Below are positions 26,053-34,591 of a DNA stretch of 64,000 nt, piece by piece. Position numbers and translations under genes: made by a program. The notes beneath the pieces are model-generated. The model searched no databases. It had not been told where the DNA came from and worked only from the letters and a program-made list of their open reading frames with translations. Source of the DNA: CAYFUT01 sp964346395 (GTDB lineage: Bacteria > Bacillota > Halanaerobiia > Halobacteroidales > Halobacteroidaceae). The stretch's first letter is position 1, and each line of letters starts with the position of its first letter. The stretch lies in the NCBI GenBank assembly GCA_964346395.1, contig CAYFUT010000006.1:1-64000 (forward strand), given 5' to 3'.

Positions 26053-26820
26053 ATGAATTATTTTGGAGGTTTAGATATAGGGTCTCGGACCTGTAAAGGG
26101 GTAGTCATTGACGAAAATGGTGAATTGGTTGCTTCACAGATAATTAAGACTGGCCCTAAAAGTAAGCAAAAAGCTAAAAAAATATTTATTAACTTACAAG
26201 AGAAAATTGATTCAAAAGTAGAGAAAATTGTTAGTACTGGTTATGGACGTGATAATATTGAATTTGCTAATCAAGAAGTTACTGAAATAACTTGTCATGC
26301 TAAGGGAATCAGCCATCTTCTGCCTGAGATAGAAGTTTTGATAGATATCGGCGGTCAGGATAGTAAAGTAATTAAATTGACTGAATCCGGTCAGGTAGTT
26401 AATTTTTCAATGAATGATAAATGTGCCGCAGGGACAGGAAAGTTTTTAGAAATGATGGCTTTAACCTTAGAGCTTGATATTGATAGATTAGGTAAATTGG
26501 CCGAAGAAGCAGACGATCCAATTAATTTAAGTAGTGTCTGTACTGTATTTGCTGAATCTGAGGTTATTTCTCAACTTCATGAAGGAGTTGAGATAGAAAA
26601 TATAGTTGGTGGGTTATGTAATTCAGTTGCGGATCAGGTCATGAAACAGGTAAGAAGTATTGGAATTGCTGATTCAATGGCAATGAGCGGCGGGGTTGCT
26701 AAGAATAAAGGGGTAGTTAGGGCTTTAGAAGCTAAATTAAGTCAGCCGCTTAAAGTTGCTGTTAAGCCGCAGTTGGTTGGGGCTTTAGGGGCTGCTTTGT
26801 TGGCCCGAGATAGGAGTTAA
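26053..26820 (+). CDS. BadF/BadG-type ATPase, activator of a double-cubane-cluster reductase
   Basis: A 255-aa ASKHA-fold ATPase of the HgdC/BadF family, which transfers one electron to its partner dehydratase/reductase on ATP hydrolysis. Motifs: YFGGLDIGSRTCKGVVI, IDIGGQDSKVIKL, and the two cluster Cys in DKCAAGTGKFLE and SSVCTVFAESEVIS, which in the homodimer hold one 4Fe-4S. ATG 26053 is chosen; TTG 26047 in frame would sit closer to the GGAAGGAG site. It is followed 66 bases later by its likely partner. Confidence 0.88.
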   Translation: MNYFGGLDIGSRTCKGVVIDENGELVASQIIKTGPKSKQKAKKIFINLQEKIDSKVEKIVSTGYGRDNIEFANQEVTEITCHAKGISHLLPEIEVLIDIGGQDSKVIKLTESGQVVNFSMNDKCAAGTGKFLEMMALTLELDIDRLGKLAEEADDPINLSSVCTVFAESEVISQLHEGVEIENIVGGLCNSVADQVMKQVRSIGIADSMAMSGGVAKNKGVVRALEAKLSQPLKVAVKPQLVGALGAALLARDRS

Positions 26821-26886
26821 AAAATTTGAGTAGTAGATAAGAATTATTTATAAAGAATATAACATATTCTTAAGGAGGAGTTATTA

Positions 26887-28158
26887 ATGGCAAAACATTA
26901 TGATATGTGGGAAGAGTTGGGGATGGACTTAGAAAAACATGATGATTTTTTAGAGCCGTTACCGGAAATTTATGAAGAGGTTTATCTTAGTCAGGATAAT
27001 CGACCGGAAGGAATGGAGTATTTTGATTTTGTAGTTGATGATATTCACGGAATTAGAGTTAAGGAACTGATGGAGGAAAAAGAAGCAGGAAATCCGGTAA
27101 TCTCTTCTTTCTGTGTATTTGTACCTGACGAGTTAGTTACTGCTGCCGGTGGAGCTAGTATAGGTCTTTGTGCTGGGTCTCCATTTCCAGTGCCGACAGC
27201 AGAAAAAGAACTACCAAGTAGTGACTTATGTCCGTTAATCAAATCTTCTCTAGGTTTTAAAATGGATAGGATTTGTCCTTATTTTGAAGTATCAGATTTT
27301 GTGGTAGGGGAGACAACCTGTGATGGGAAGAAAAAAGCCTGGGAAGTTCTTGATGATTATATTCCTACTCACGTAATGGAACTGCCGCAGACTAAATCAG
27401 AAGCTGCGCGGGAACTTTGGAAGTCTGAGATTAGAAGATTTAAGGATAAGGTCGAAGAAGTAAGCGGCCGCGAGATCAAAGCTGATAAGGTGGCTGATGC
27501 TATTGAATTGATTAACCAGAAGCGTGATGTTTTACAGCGGTTATATAATACTCGCAAAGCAGATCCGGCTCCAATTAGCGGTAGAGATGCTTTACTTATT
27601 ACGCAGTTAGCTTTCTTTGATGATCCGGAAAGATTTATTGAAAAGACCAGTAGTTTATGTGATGAATTAGAAGAAAGAATAGAAACTGGTGAAGGTATTG
27701 CTGAAGAGGGAGCTCCTCGGATTTTAGTAGCCGGTACTCCGATGCCGCTGCCGAGCTGGAAAGTTCATAATTTGATTGAAACTAATGGTGGGGTAGTTGT
27801 TTGTGAAGAGACTTGTACTGGAACGAGATATTTTGAAGATAGAGTTCCTGAAGACGGTGAAACTTTAGACGAGCAGATAGATAATCTGACGGAGCGAGCT
27901 ATGAATATTGATTGTGCTTGTTTCACTCCTAATACAGATCGGGTTGATGATATATTAAGGCTGGCTAAAGAGTATGATGTTGATGGTGTAGTTTATTATA
28001 ATCTTCAGTTTTGTCAGATTTATAATATGGAGTATAAGCAAATTTCTGAAGCATTAGACAAAGAAAATATTCCTGTAACTCAGATTGAAAGTGACTTCAG
28101 TGACAGCGATACCGGCCAGCTTAATACAAGAATTCAGGCTTTTCTGGAAATGATTTAA
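26887..28158 (+). CDS. Double-cubane-cluster-type anaerobic reductase (HgdB-like)
   Basis: A 423-aa protein of the 2-hydroxyacyl-CoA dehydratase D-component superfamily. The stand-alone form paired with a BadF-type activator matches the double-cubane-cluster reductases, low-potential enzymes reducing small molecules in vitro with unknown natural substrates. Cys-rich motifs: SSFCVFVPDELVTAAG, GLCAGSPFPVP, SDLCPLIKSS, DRICPYFEVSD, ETTCDGKKKAWE, CEETCTGTRYFE and YNLQFCQIY. ATG 26887 follows AAGGAGGAG. Its setting between an ABC importer and selD makes a selenium or sulfur compound a reasonable guess for the substrate. Confidence 0.85.
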   Translation: MAKHYDMWEELGMDLEKHDDFLEPLPEIYEEVYLSQDNRPEGMEYFDFVVDDIHGIRVKELMEEKEAGNPVISSFCVFVPDELVTAAGGASIGLCAGSPFPVPTAEKELPSSDLCPLIKSSLGFKMDRICPYFEVSDFVVGETTCDGKKKAWEVLDDYIPTHVMELPQTKSEAARELWKSEIRRFKDKVEEVSGREIKADKVADAIELINQKRDVLQRLYNTRKADPAPISGRDALLITQLAFFDDPERFIEKTSSLCDELEERIETGEGIAEEGAPRILVAGTPMPLPSWKVHNLIETNGGVVVCEETCTGTRYFEDRVPEDGETLDEQIDNLTERAMNIDCACFTPNTDRVDDILRLAKEYDVDGVVYYNLQFCQIYNMEYKQISEALDKENIPVTQIESDFSDSDTGQLNTRIQAFLEMI

Positions 28159-28179
28159 AAATAAGAGGAGGTTATATTA

Positions 28180-28749
28180 ATGAATAAAAAAACATTACCA
28201 CTTATTTTTGCTTCTTTAGGGATTGTAATCAATATTGTGTTTGGAACAATAGTAGCTACTTTTAAGATTCCATTTTTATTTCTTGATACAATTGGAACTA
28301 TATTTACAGCTGTTGTGTTAGGACCAATGTATGGGGCAATGACTGGTGGTTTAACTAATATTATACAAGGAATGATCACTAATCCTAAGACAATGCCCTT
28401 TGCTATTGTAAATATTGCTATTGGATTAATTGTGGGCTGGATTGCTAAGAAATATGAATTTAATTATTTTACGGCTGTAATTACAGGCTTGATTTTATCG
28501 GTAGTAGCTCCAGTAGTAGGAACTCCAATTGCAGTTTGGGTCTATCAAGGGGTAACTGGTGGAGGTATTGATCTATTTTATGCATGGTTACTGCAGTCAG
28601 GTCAAAAGATGTTTCAAGCCGCATTTATTTCTCGAATTACAAGTAATTTTATTGATAAGATAGCTAGTTGTATAGTAGTTGCTTATTTAGTGCGGCGATT
28701 TTCACAGGAGATTAAAGAAAAGTTTGGAACAACTATAATTTTTGGCTAA
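28180..28749 (+). CDS. ECF-type transporter S component
   Basis: A 189-aa membrane protein with about six hydrophobic segments and the layout of energy-coupling-factor S components (TIGTIFTAVVLGPMYGAMTGGLTNIIQG.., AFISRITSNFIDKIASCIVVAYLVRRF). S components bind one small molecule, often a vitamin, and use shared EcfAAT modules encoded elsewhere. It resembles the family named after C. difficile CD3073, which is paired there with a TudS-like protein, as here. ATG 28180 follows AGAGGAGG. The ligand is unknown; a thio- or seleno-compound is a hypothesis from context. Confidence 0.75.
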   Translation: MNKKTLPLIFASLGIVINIVFGTIVATFKIPFLFLDTIGTIFTAVVLGPMYGAMTGGLTNIIQGMITNPKTMPFAIVNIAIGLIVGWIAKKYEFNYFTAVITGLILSVVAPVVGTPIAVWVYQGVTGGGIDLFYAWLLQSGQKMFQAAFISRITSNFIDKIASCIVVAYLVRRFSQEIKEKFGTTIIFG

Positions 28750-28799
28750 GATATAATTTTTTTATATTCGGTATAATTAATTATTGAAGGGTGAAGAAA

Positions 28800-29366
28800 A
28801 TGAAACGAGATAAGAGAATTGTTTTAGTAGCTCATTGCTTGTTAAATTGTAATTCTAAAGTGGAAGGATTAGCTCAATACCAAGGTGCTTTAAGAGAAAT
28901 TGTTAATCCAATCCTTGAAGCTGGGGTAGGTATTATTCAGCTTCCATGTCCTGAACTTACTCTGTATGGTACTAAAAGATGGGGGCATGTGAAGGAGCAA
29001 TTTGATACTCCTTATTTTAGAGAGCACTGCCGGGAGATATTTGGGCCTTATTTAAGGCAAATAAAAGATTATTTGAGTTCTGATTATCAAATTATAGGTT
29101 TAATTGGGGTTGATGGGAGTCCTAGTTGCGGGGTTAATAAGACCTGTTCTTCTAATAGATGGGGCGGAGAGTTTTTAGAGACTACCAGTATTCAGGATAA
29201 AATTGAAGATTTAGATTATAGTAATAACTCAGGAGTATTCATTGAGGAAATACGGCAGGTATTAAATAGAGAGGAAATTGATATTCCTTTACTAGCAATT
29301 GATGAGACAGAACCAAAAAAGTCTAAGGAAAAAATTAAAGAACTTTTACAAGGAGGATTAAAATGA
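28800..29366 (+). CDS. TudS-related (DUF523-like) putative desulfidase
   Basis: A 188-aa protein related to the 2-thiouracil desulfidase TudS family, which removes sulfur from thiolated compounds with a 4Fe-4S cluster bound by three Cys. Candidate ligands: AHCLLNCNSKVEG near the start and IGVDGSPSCGVNKTCSSN in the middle. ATG 28800 is favoured over GTG 28791. The last four bases overlap the selD2 start (ATGA), so SelD is translated right after it. That suggests the desulfidase, or a deselenase activity, feeds SelD. It resembles the CD3072-type group. Confidence 0.75.
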   Translation: MKRDKRIVLVAHCLLNCNSKVEGLAQYQGALREIVNPILEAGVGIIQLPCPELTLYGTKRWGHVKEQFDTPYFREHCREIFGPYLRQIKDYLSSDYQIIGLIGVDGSPSCGVNKTCSSNRWGGEFLETTSIQDKIEDLDYSNNSGVFIEEIRQVLNREEIDIPLLAIDETEPKKSKEKIKELLQGGLK

Positions 29367-30403
29367 ATAAAGAAATTGAGCTTACTCAATATAGTAGTAC
29401 ATCAGGTTGAGCAGCTAAAATGGGCCCCGATGCCCTGTTGCAAGTTTTGCAGCATGTTGATTTTGAAGCTAATGATGAAAATTTATTAGTTGGATTAGAT
29501 GAATCTGATGATGCGATTGCTTATCAGTTAAATCAGGAGCAGGTGCTTATTAACTCAGTTGACTTTTTTACTCCAGTGGTAAATGTTCCTTATTTATACG
29601 GACAGATTGCAGCTGCTAATGCTTTAAGTGATATTTATGCTATGGGGGGTAAACCACAGTTAGCTATGAATATTGTGGGATTTCCTTCTTGTTTAAATGA
29701 TGATATCCTGCAAGATATTCTTCAGGGAGGAGCTGATAAAGTAGCAGAAGCTGGAGCTATTTTAGCTGGCGGACATACTATTCAGGATGATGAACCTAAG
29801 TATGGGTTATCAGTAACTGGGTTAGTAACTCCCGAAAAGTTGTTAACTAATTCTAATGCTCAGGTAGGTGACCAGTTGATTTTGACTAAATCAATTGGTA
29901 CCGGTATTCTGGCTACTGCTATTAAAGGTGGTATGGCTTCAGAGAAAGAAAGAAAAACAGTAATTGAATCAATGAGTACATTAAATAATAAATCAGCTGA
30001 AGTAATGCAAGAAATAGGAGTCAATGCTTGTACTGATGTTACTGGATTTGGTTTACTAGGTCATACTTGGGAAGTAGCTGCGGGAAGTGGAGTAGAAATT
30101 ACTATTCAAGGAGCTGATGTTCCCTGTTTTGAGCCATCTAAAGAATATGTAGAAATGGGATTAGTTCCCGAAGGAGGTTATAGTAATAAAGAACATTTTG
30201 CTGATAAAGTTGAAGCTGATGAGCAGATAGATTCTACGCTTATTGATCTTTTGTTTGATCCTCAGACTTCTGGAGGATTGTTAATTTCTGTTCCTCAAGA
30301 AAGAGCTACTGATTTATTATTAGCTCTTGATGATGCAGGGGTTTCCGAAGCTATGGTAGTAGGGGAAGTAACTGGCCAGCAGCCAAAAATCAAAGTAGTT
30401 TAG
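29363..30403 (+). CDS. selD: Selenide, water dikinase SelD, selenocysteine-containing (copy 2)
   Basis: A 346-aa second SelD with the same architecture as the copy at 1863: Sec codon 16 (TGA 29408-29410) in TSG-Sec-AAKMGP, then LVGLDESDDAIAY, ALSDIYAMGG, AGGHTIQDDEPKYG, TDVTGFGLLGH and DPQTSGGLL. By eye the two proteins are very similar but not identical over their whole length, so this is a true paralogue and not an assembly copy. ATG 29363 follows AAGGAGG and overlaps the TudS-like stop by four bases. It is coupled to a probable sulfur/selenium salvage gene set. Confidence 0.94.
29408..29454 (+). promoter_or_regulatory. Sec UGA codon and putative SECIS of selD copy 2
   Basis: TGA 29408-29410, then TGTTGCAA (29436-29443) pairing with TTGCAGCA (29447-29454) around a GTT loop, at the same spacing (34 bases) as in copy 1. 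Compared with copy 1, a G-C pair has become A-T and a C-G has become T-G, so the stem is kept despite sequence change. Confidence 0.78.
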
Positions 30404-30436
30404 ATTTAATTTAGGGTAAAACAAGGGGAGTTAAAA

Positions 30437-30907
30437 ATGCTAGAATTACAGATACCAGATTATGCGTCAATAAAAATTACTAAGATAGTTTTCGATTTAA
30501 ATGGTACATTAGCCTGTGATGGCCAATTAATAGCAGGAGTTAAAGATAAACTTAACAGATTAGACGAAGATTATGAAGTGTATGTATTAACTGCGGATAC
30601 TTTTGGTACTGCCGAGGAGACATTTGCTGGTTTTAATGGTGAGGTTGTAATTATTGATTCAGAAGATGGAAGTAGTTTTAAACGAAATTTTGTTGAAAAA
30701 TTAGGCAGTAATCAAGTAATAGCTGTTGGCAATGGTCGTAATGACGGGTCAATGTTAGCGGAGGCAGTAATCGGAATTTCAGTCTTAGGTCCAGAGGGGA
30801 CGGCAACGAGCAGTTTATTAAAGTCGGATGTAATAGTTCGTAATATAAATCAGGTTTTTGAAATTATTTTAAATCCTAAACGCTTAGTAGCTACACTGCG
30901 GAAATGA
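30437..30907 (+). CDS. HAD-superfamily protein, soluble P-type-ATPase-like domain
   Basis: A 156-aa small HAD hydrolase. Motif I is FDLNGTLACDG (nucleophile Asp; Asn where phosphatases have the second Asp), motif II VYVLTADTFG, and motif IV GNGRNDGSMLAEA as in the P domain of P-type ATPases. Such stand-alone domains are known in anaerobes but their substrate is not. ATG 30437 follows AAGGGGAG. It lies 33 bases after selD2 and may belong to the same operon. Confidence 0.8.
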   Translation: MLELQIPDYASIKITKIVFDLNGTLACDGQLIAGVKDKLNRLDEDYEVYVLTADTFGTAEETFAGFNGEVVIIDSEDGSSFKRNFVEKLGSNQVIAVGNGRNDGSMLAEAVIGISVLGPEGTATSSLLKSDVIVRNINQVFEIILNPKRLVATLRK

Positions 30908-30944
30908 ACTTATAAATTAGAATGAATTTTAAAGGAGGACAAAA

Positions 30945-31121
30945 ATGAAGAAAAGAAGTTTATTAATTACAGTATTATCTTTGGTAATGGTATTTGCAGT
31001 AAGTGTAGTAACAATGGCTGGATTTTTTGACTGGTTTGCAGGTGGTAGTGATTTCAAGTATTATTCGCCTAAAAAATTAAAGCAGAGTATAGAGCAGGAG
31101 AAGTCTTTTTATTATATTTAA
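30945..31121 (+). pseudogene. Truncated secreted-protein remnant: signal peptide plus rhodanese-like start
   Basis: A 58-codon frame with a strong ribosome site (AAAGGAGG). Residues 1-35 (MKKRSLLITVLSLVMV.., ..TMAGFFDWFAGGSD) closely copy the signal peptide and first mature residues of the binding protein at 22318. The rest (YYSPKKLKQSIEQEKSFYYI) looks like the first strand/helix of a rhodanese domain and then stops at TAA. No continuation is found in any frame in the 75 bases that follow. It is most likely the 5' remnant of a secreted sulfurtransferase; a short functional peptide is possible. Confidence 0.55.
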
Positions 31122-31197
31122 CTTTCGAATAGTTTAAAAAAATGTTAAAATATTATGTGGGTTTGTAGTTTTCAGTTTTTTGCGGAGGTGAAGGTTG

Positions 31198-31614
31198 ATG
31201 AAGATAGGTTTAATAAGGTGCCGCCAGTCAGAAGAAGAATGCGGAGGCATCCACTGTTTTAAATGTATAGAGAATAAAGAAGGGGCTTTGGCAGATATAG
31301 AAGGGAATTTAGAATTGGTAGGAGTTGCTACCTGTGGAGGCTGTCCTGGTGGTAAGATTAAAAAGCGGGTTGAGATGATGGATGAAGCTGGGGCAGATGC
31401 AGTAGTCTTTGGTTCCTGTATTAAGTTAGGGACTCCAATAGATTTTTCCTGTCCCCATTTAGAAAAGCTTAAGAGAGAAGCTAAAGAAGCGGCTGATATT
31501 GAAATTATCAGCTGGACTCACCATAGTACTTTCCGCGAGATATTAGTTGATAGAATTAAAAATGCTGGTTTGAGTGATTTAGATAAATTCTTTAATAAGG
31601 GGTTGAATCTGTAG
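31198..31614 (+). CDS. CGGC-domain protein (first of a tandem pair)
   Basis: A 138-aa protein of the CGGC domain family (conserved ATCGGCPGG), Cys-rich: CRQSEEECGGIHCFKC at the N-terminus, CIKLGTPIDFSCPH further on. The Cys pattern suggests a metal or iron-sulfur site; no function is established. ATG 31198 follows GCGGAGG. It is directly coupled to a shorter paralogue whose GTG overlaps this stop codon. Confidence 0.8.
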   Translation: MKIGLIRCRQSEEECGGIHCFKCIENKEGALADIEGNLELVGVATCGGCPGGKIKKRVEMMDEAGADAVVFGSCIKLGTPIDFSCPHLEKLKREAKEAADIEIISWTHHSTFREILVDRIKNAGLSDLDKFFNKGLNL

Positions 31615-31940
31615 TGAAGTTAGCTATTATTCGCTGTCTGGAACTGGAGGATGAATGTATTGGTCAGCCCTGCTTAGAATTAATTAGAGAGCGGGAGAAT
31701 AATTTTCAGGGCATTGAAGATATTCAACTGGTTGGAATGGTTACCTGTGGTGGTTGTTCTGGGAAAGGGGTCAGTCTGCGGGCCAAAAATCTACTTGACT
31801 CGGGTGCTGATAAAGTAGTTTTAACATCCTGTATAACTGGAGACAGCTGCCGCAGTGAACAGTGTCCTTACTTTTCTGAGATGAAGAAATCGCTGCTTAG
31901 TTCAGTAGGAAAGGATAAACTTATTTTTTCTACCTTCTAG
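31614..31940 (+). CDS. CGGC-domain protein (second of a tandem pair)
   Basis: A 108-aa CGGC-family protein (VTCGGCSGKG, N-terminal CLELEDECIGQPCLEL, later SCITGDSCRSEQCPYF). GTG 31614 overlaps the last base of the preceding TAG, so the two are translationally coupled and probably form a heteromeric unit. It lacks the C-terminal part of the first copy. It lies upstream of yedF. Confidence 0.78.
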   Translation: MKLAIIRCLELEDECIGQPCLELIRERENNFQGIEDIQLVGMVTCGGCSGKGVSLRAKNLLDSGADKVVLTSCITGDSCRSEQCPYFSEMKKSLLSSVGKDKLIFSTF

Positions 31941-32022
31941 AATCATCTATAATTTATGGTTTGCTTGCAGAATTAAAAAAATAATTTATAATTTAGTTAT
32001 TATTCAACAGGAGGGATAAATA

Positions 32023-32592
32023 ATGAAAGAAATAAATGCGCAGGGGCTTGACTGTCCGAAACCGGTGGTAAAGACTAAAAAGGCTTTAAATGAAGAAAAT
32101 AAAGTTAAGGTGCTCGTCGATGATGAGATTCAAGCTGAAAATGTAGCAAAATTAGCTAAAAAGATGAATGGAGAAGTAACTATTCTGGAAGAGACTGATC
32201 ACTATCAGGTGAGTATAGAAGTTGCTGAAGATGCAGAAGCAGGTAGTGAAAAAGATTCTGAAGGTAAGGTTTACTTTATTACCAGTGCTACCTTAGGAGA
32301 AGGCGAAGAAGAACTTGGAAATGTATTGATGAAGGGATTCTTAAGTACTTTATTAGATATAGACCCGATTCCGGAGAAAGTTATTTTTATGAATAGCGGG
32401 GTTAAGGTACCTGCACTTAATGAGGAAGCGGAAGAACATTTAAAAGAGCTGGAAGCTGAAGGAGTAGAAATTTTATCCTGCGGAACTTGTTTGGACTATT
32501 ATGGAATAGAGGAAGAACTTGAAGTAGGAAATATTAGTAATATGTATGAAATTTTATCGGCTGTAAATAATAATCGAGTTGTGGAAGTTTAG
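32023..32592 (+). CDS. yedF: Selenium metabolism protein YedF (TusA plus DsrE-like domains)
   Basis: A 189-aa two-domain protein: TusA-like carrier domain (residues 1-70, CPxP motif GLDCPKPVVKTKK, Cys11) and a C-terminal DsrE-like domain with its own Cys pair (EGVEILSCGTCLDYYGIEE). Family members occur almost only in Se-utilising bacteria and are thought to relay reduced selenium. ATG 32023 follows AGGAGGG. The desulfurase-like gene follows 27 bases later, the expected source of the perselenide. Confidence 0.92.
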   Translation: MKEINAQGLDCPKPVVKTKKALNEENKVKVLVDDEIQAENVAKLAKKMNGEVTILEETDHYQVSIEVAEDAEAGSEKDSEGKVYFITSATLGEGEEELGNVLMKGFLSTLLDIDPIPEKVIFMNSGVKVPALNEEAEEHLKELEAEGVEILSCGTCLDYYGIEEELEVGNISNMYEILSAVNNNRVVEV

Positions 32593-32619
32593 ATAAGTAG
32601 TTTAGAGAGGAGGGATTTG

Positions 32620-33762
32620 ATGATTTATTTTGATAATGCTGCTACTACTTGGCAGAAGCCGGAGAAAGTTTATGATAGAGTAGATGATGTTTTGCGGAAT
32701 AAGAGCGGTAATCCAAGCCGGGGAAGTCATAAAATTTCTCTAGAGGCAAGTAGAATTATCTTTAAAACAAGGAGTAAATTAGCTGAATTTTTTAATGCTG
32801 AAGACAGCAGTCAGATTGCATTTACCAAGAATGCTACTGAAGGTACTAACCTTATATTTAAAGGGCTGCTTAAAAAGGGAGATGAAGTGATAATCAGCAG
32901 TTTAGAACATAATGCAGTCTTTCGACCGCTGAATAGGCTTGAAGAAGAAGGTATTATAGACTTGAATATAGTAGACACTGAGCAGGGAAGCAAAGAATTT
33001 TTAACTTCAGTAGAAGAAGCAGTTACTCCCGAAACAAAGTTGATTGCAGTGACTCATGCTTCTAATGTTACTGGTAATATACTGCCGATTAGGCGGTTAG
33101 GAGAAATTGCTGAAGCAGAAGGCGTCTATTTTTTAGTTGATGCTGCCCAAACAGCCGGAGTGCTGCCGATAGATGTAGTCAAAGATAATATTGATTTTCT
33201 TACCTTTACCGGCCATAAGGCTTTATTTGGCCCGCAGGGGGTTGGAGGTTTATACTTCAATCCTGAAGCTGAGTTTACTCCTTTATTAGAAGGAGGAACC
33301 GGTGGGGATTCAAAATCTAATCTAAATCCAGATATTATGCCGGATAAATACGAAGCAGGTACTTTGAATACGCCTGCTATTGCTGGGTTAGGCGCCGGAC
33401 TGGAATTTATTGAAGAAGAAGGCTTAGAAAAGATTAGACAGCATGAATCAGAACTTGTTTCTAAATTAGAAGTAGGATTAGATAAATTAGAAGGGATTGA
33501 GATTTTAACTTCTCAGATTAGTAGTGAACGAGTAGGTGTGACTTCGTTTAGAGCTGAGGAAGTTAATCCGGCGGAGATGGGCCAACTTCTGGATAGAAAC
33601 TATGATATTGCTGTTAGAACCGGAATCCACTGTGCACCTTTGGCCCATAAAAGTATAGGAAGTTATGATACAGAAACTGTACGGGTAAGTTTTAGTTATT
33701 TTAATAAATTACCTGAAGTAGACAGGTTTTTGACAGCTTTAAAAGAAATAATTTCTAGTTAA
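32620..33762 (+). CDS. Aminotransferase class V, cysteine desulfurase/selenocysteine lyase-like (copy 2)
   Basis: A 380-aa PLP enzyme, paralogue of the minus-strand gene at 18453. Motifs: IYFDNAATTWQKPEKV, LEHNAVFRPL, THASNVTGNILPI, VDAAQTAGVLPID, TGHKALFGPQGVGG (PLP Lys) and RTGIHCAPLAHKSIG (reactive Cys). It lies directly after yedF, the known partner arrangement, so it likely loads Se or S onto YedF. ATG 32620 is preceded by GAGAGGAGG. It converges with the tetR gene with 14 bases between stops. Confidence 0.9.
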   Translation: MIYFDNAATTWQKPEKVYDRVDDVLRNKSGNPSRGSHKISLEASRIIFKTRSKLAEFFNAEDSSQIAFTKNATEGTNLIFKGLLKKGDEVIISSLEHNAVFRPLNRLEEEGIIDLNIVDTEQGSKEFLTSVEEAVTPETKLIAVTHASNVTGNILPIRRLGEIAEAEGVYFLVDAAQTAGVLPIDVVKDNIDFLTFTGHKALFGPQGVGGLYFNPEAEFTPLLEGGTGGDSKSNLNPDIMPDKYEAGTLNTPAIAGLGAGLEFIEEEGLEKIRQHESELVSKLEVGLDKLEGIEILTSQISSERVGVTSFRAEEVNPAEMGQLLDRNYDIAVRTGIHCAPLAHKSIGSYDTETVRVSFSYFNKLPEVDRFLTALKEIISS

Positions 33763-33776
33763 ATTTATTTTCATCT

Positions 33777-34451
33777 TTATTGAAGGGAGAAGTCAGTTCT
33801 TTCTTCAATTATTTTTTTAATATGCTTAATTACATGGTCAGCTGCTTCTTCCGCTGAATAGTCAATTCGATTATTGATTATAAGAGATAACATTCCCTGG
33901 TAGATAAGTCTAATCAATTCATTTACTTCTGCAGCTTCTTTCGGTTCAAAATAATCGGCCTGGATGCAGGGAGTAATGAGTATTTGGCACCGTTTGGCAA
34001 AGTCAGGTTCTGTCAGCATTTCTGTGAGAACATCTGGGATATTTTCTAATTCTTCTGGATATAGAGAATAATAATCTTCGATTAGATTATCCGGTTGACT
34101 ACCGACATCTTCAGTGAATACTGCATAATAAATTTCAGGATTTTTAAAGCAGTGGTTACAGAAACATTCCCAAATGAAGATGAATTCTTCCATTTCATTA
34201 TCAGCTTTATCTATATAATTAGGTAGGTCGTGGACATATTCATCAATAAATTTCATAGCTGCTAAAGAGATGAGTTGAGTACTATTATCAAAGTAATTGT
34301 AAATTGTAGCGCTGTTATAGCCGGCAATTTGAGCTACTTTTCTGATAGTAACCCCGGAGATTCCTTCTTGTTCAATGATTTGGGCTGCTGCATCAATAAA
34401 TATTTTTAAAGTTCTCTTTTTTTTGATATCATTTTTATCAACCTTAATCAT
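33777..34451 (-). CDS. TetR-family transcriptional regulator
   Basis: A 224-aa repressor. N-terminal HTH (residues 12-58: IIEQEGISGVTIRKVAQIAGYNSATIYNYFDN) and a variable ligand domain with several Cys (CFCNHCFKNPE, RCQILITPCIQAD), which could bind a metal or a selenium/sulfur species. Transcribed divergently from selA. The palindrome AATCATGATT (34446-34455) covers its start codon and is identical to the half-site of the trxB operator. This makes it a candidate regulator of that operator, but the match could be chance since ATG ATT is also coding. Confidence 0.88.
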   Translation of the reverse strand: MIKVDKNDIKKKRTLKIFIDAAAQIIEQEGISGVTIRKVAQIAGYNSATIYNYFDNSTQLISLAAMKFIDEYVHDLPNYIDKADNEMEEFIFIWECFCNHCFKNPEIYYAVFTEDVGSQPDNLIEDYYSLYPEELENIPDVLTEMLTEPDFAKRCQILITPCIQADYFEPKEAAEVNELIRLIYQGMLSLIINNRIDYSAEEAADHVIKHIKKIIEERTDFSLQ

Positions 34452-34455
34452 GATT
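34446..34455. promoter_or_regulatory. Single operator-like half-site at the tetR start
   Basis: AATCATGATT, identical to each half of the 8326-8356 operator. No second half-site is found 17 bp to either side, so the support is weak. Confidence 0.35.
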
Positions 34456-34591
34456 GTTTCCTCCTCTAAAAAATATAATTTATTTTTTCTAAATTATATG
34501 ATAGGATAAATTGAGACTAAAATCAAGATTAAAGGATATAATAAATAAGTAATAAGTTATATAAGCCAGAAATAAAATTGGGGGGCTATTT

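Noticed and set aside
34511..34542. TTGAGA and TATAAT as the selA promoter
   Set aside because: The spacing is 20 bases, too long for a confident sigma-A promoter; only the -10 box looks good.
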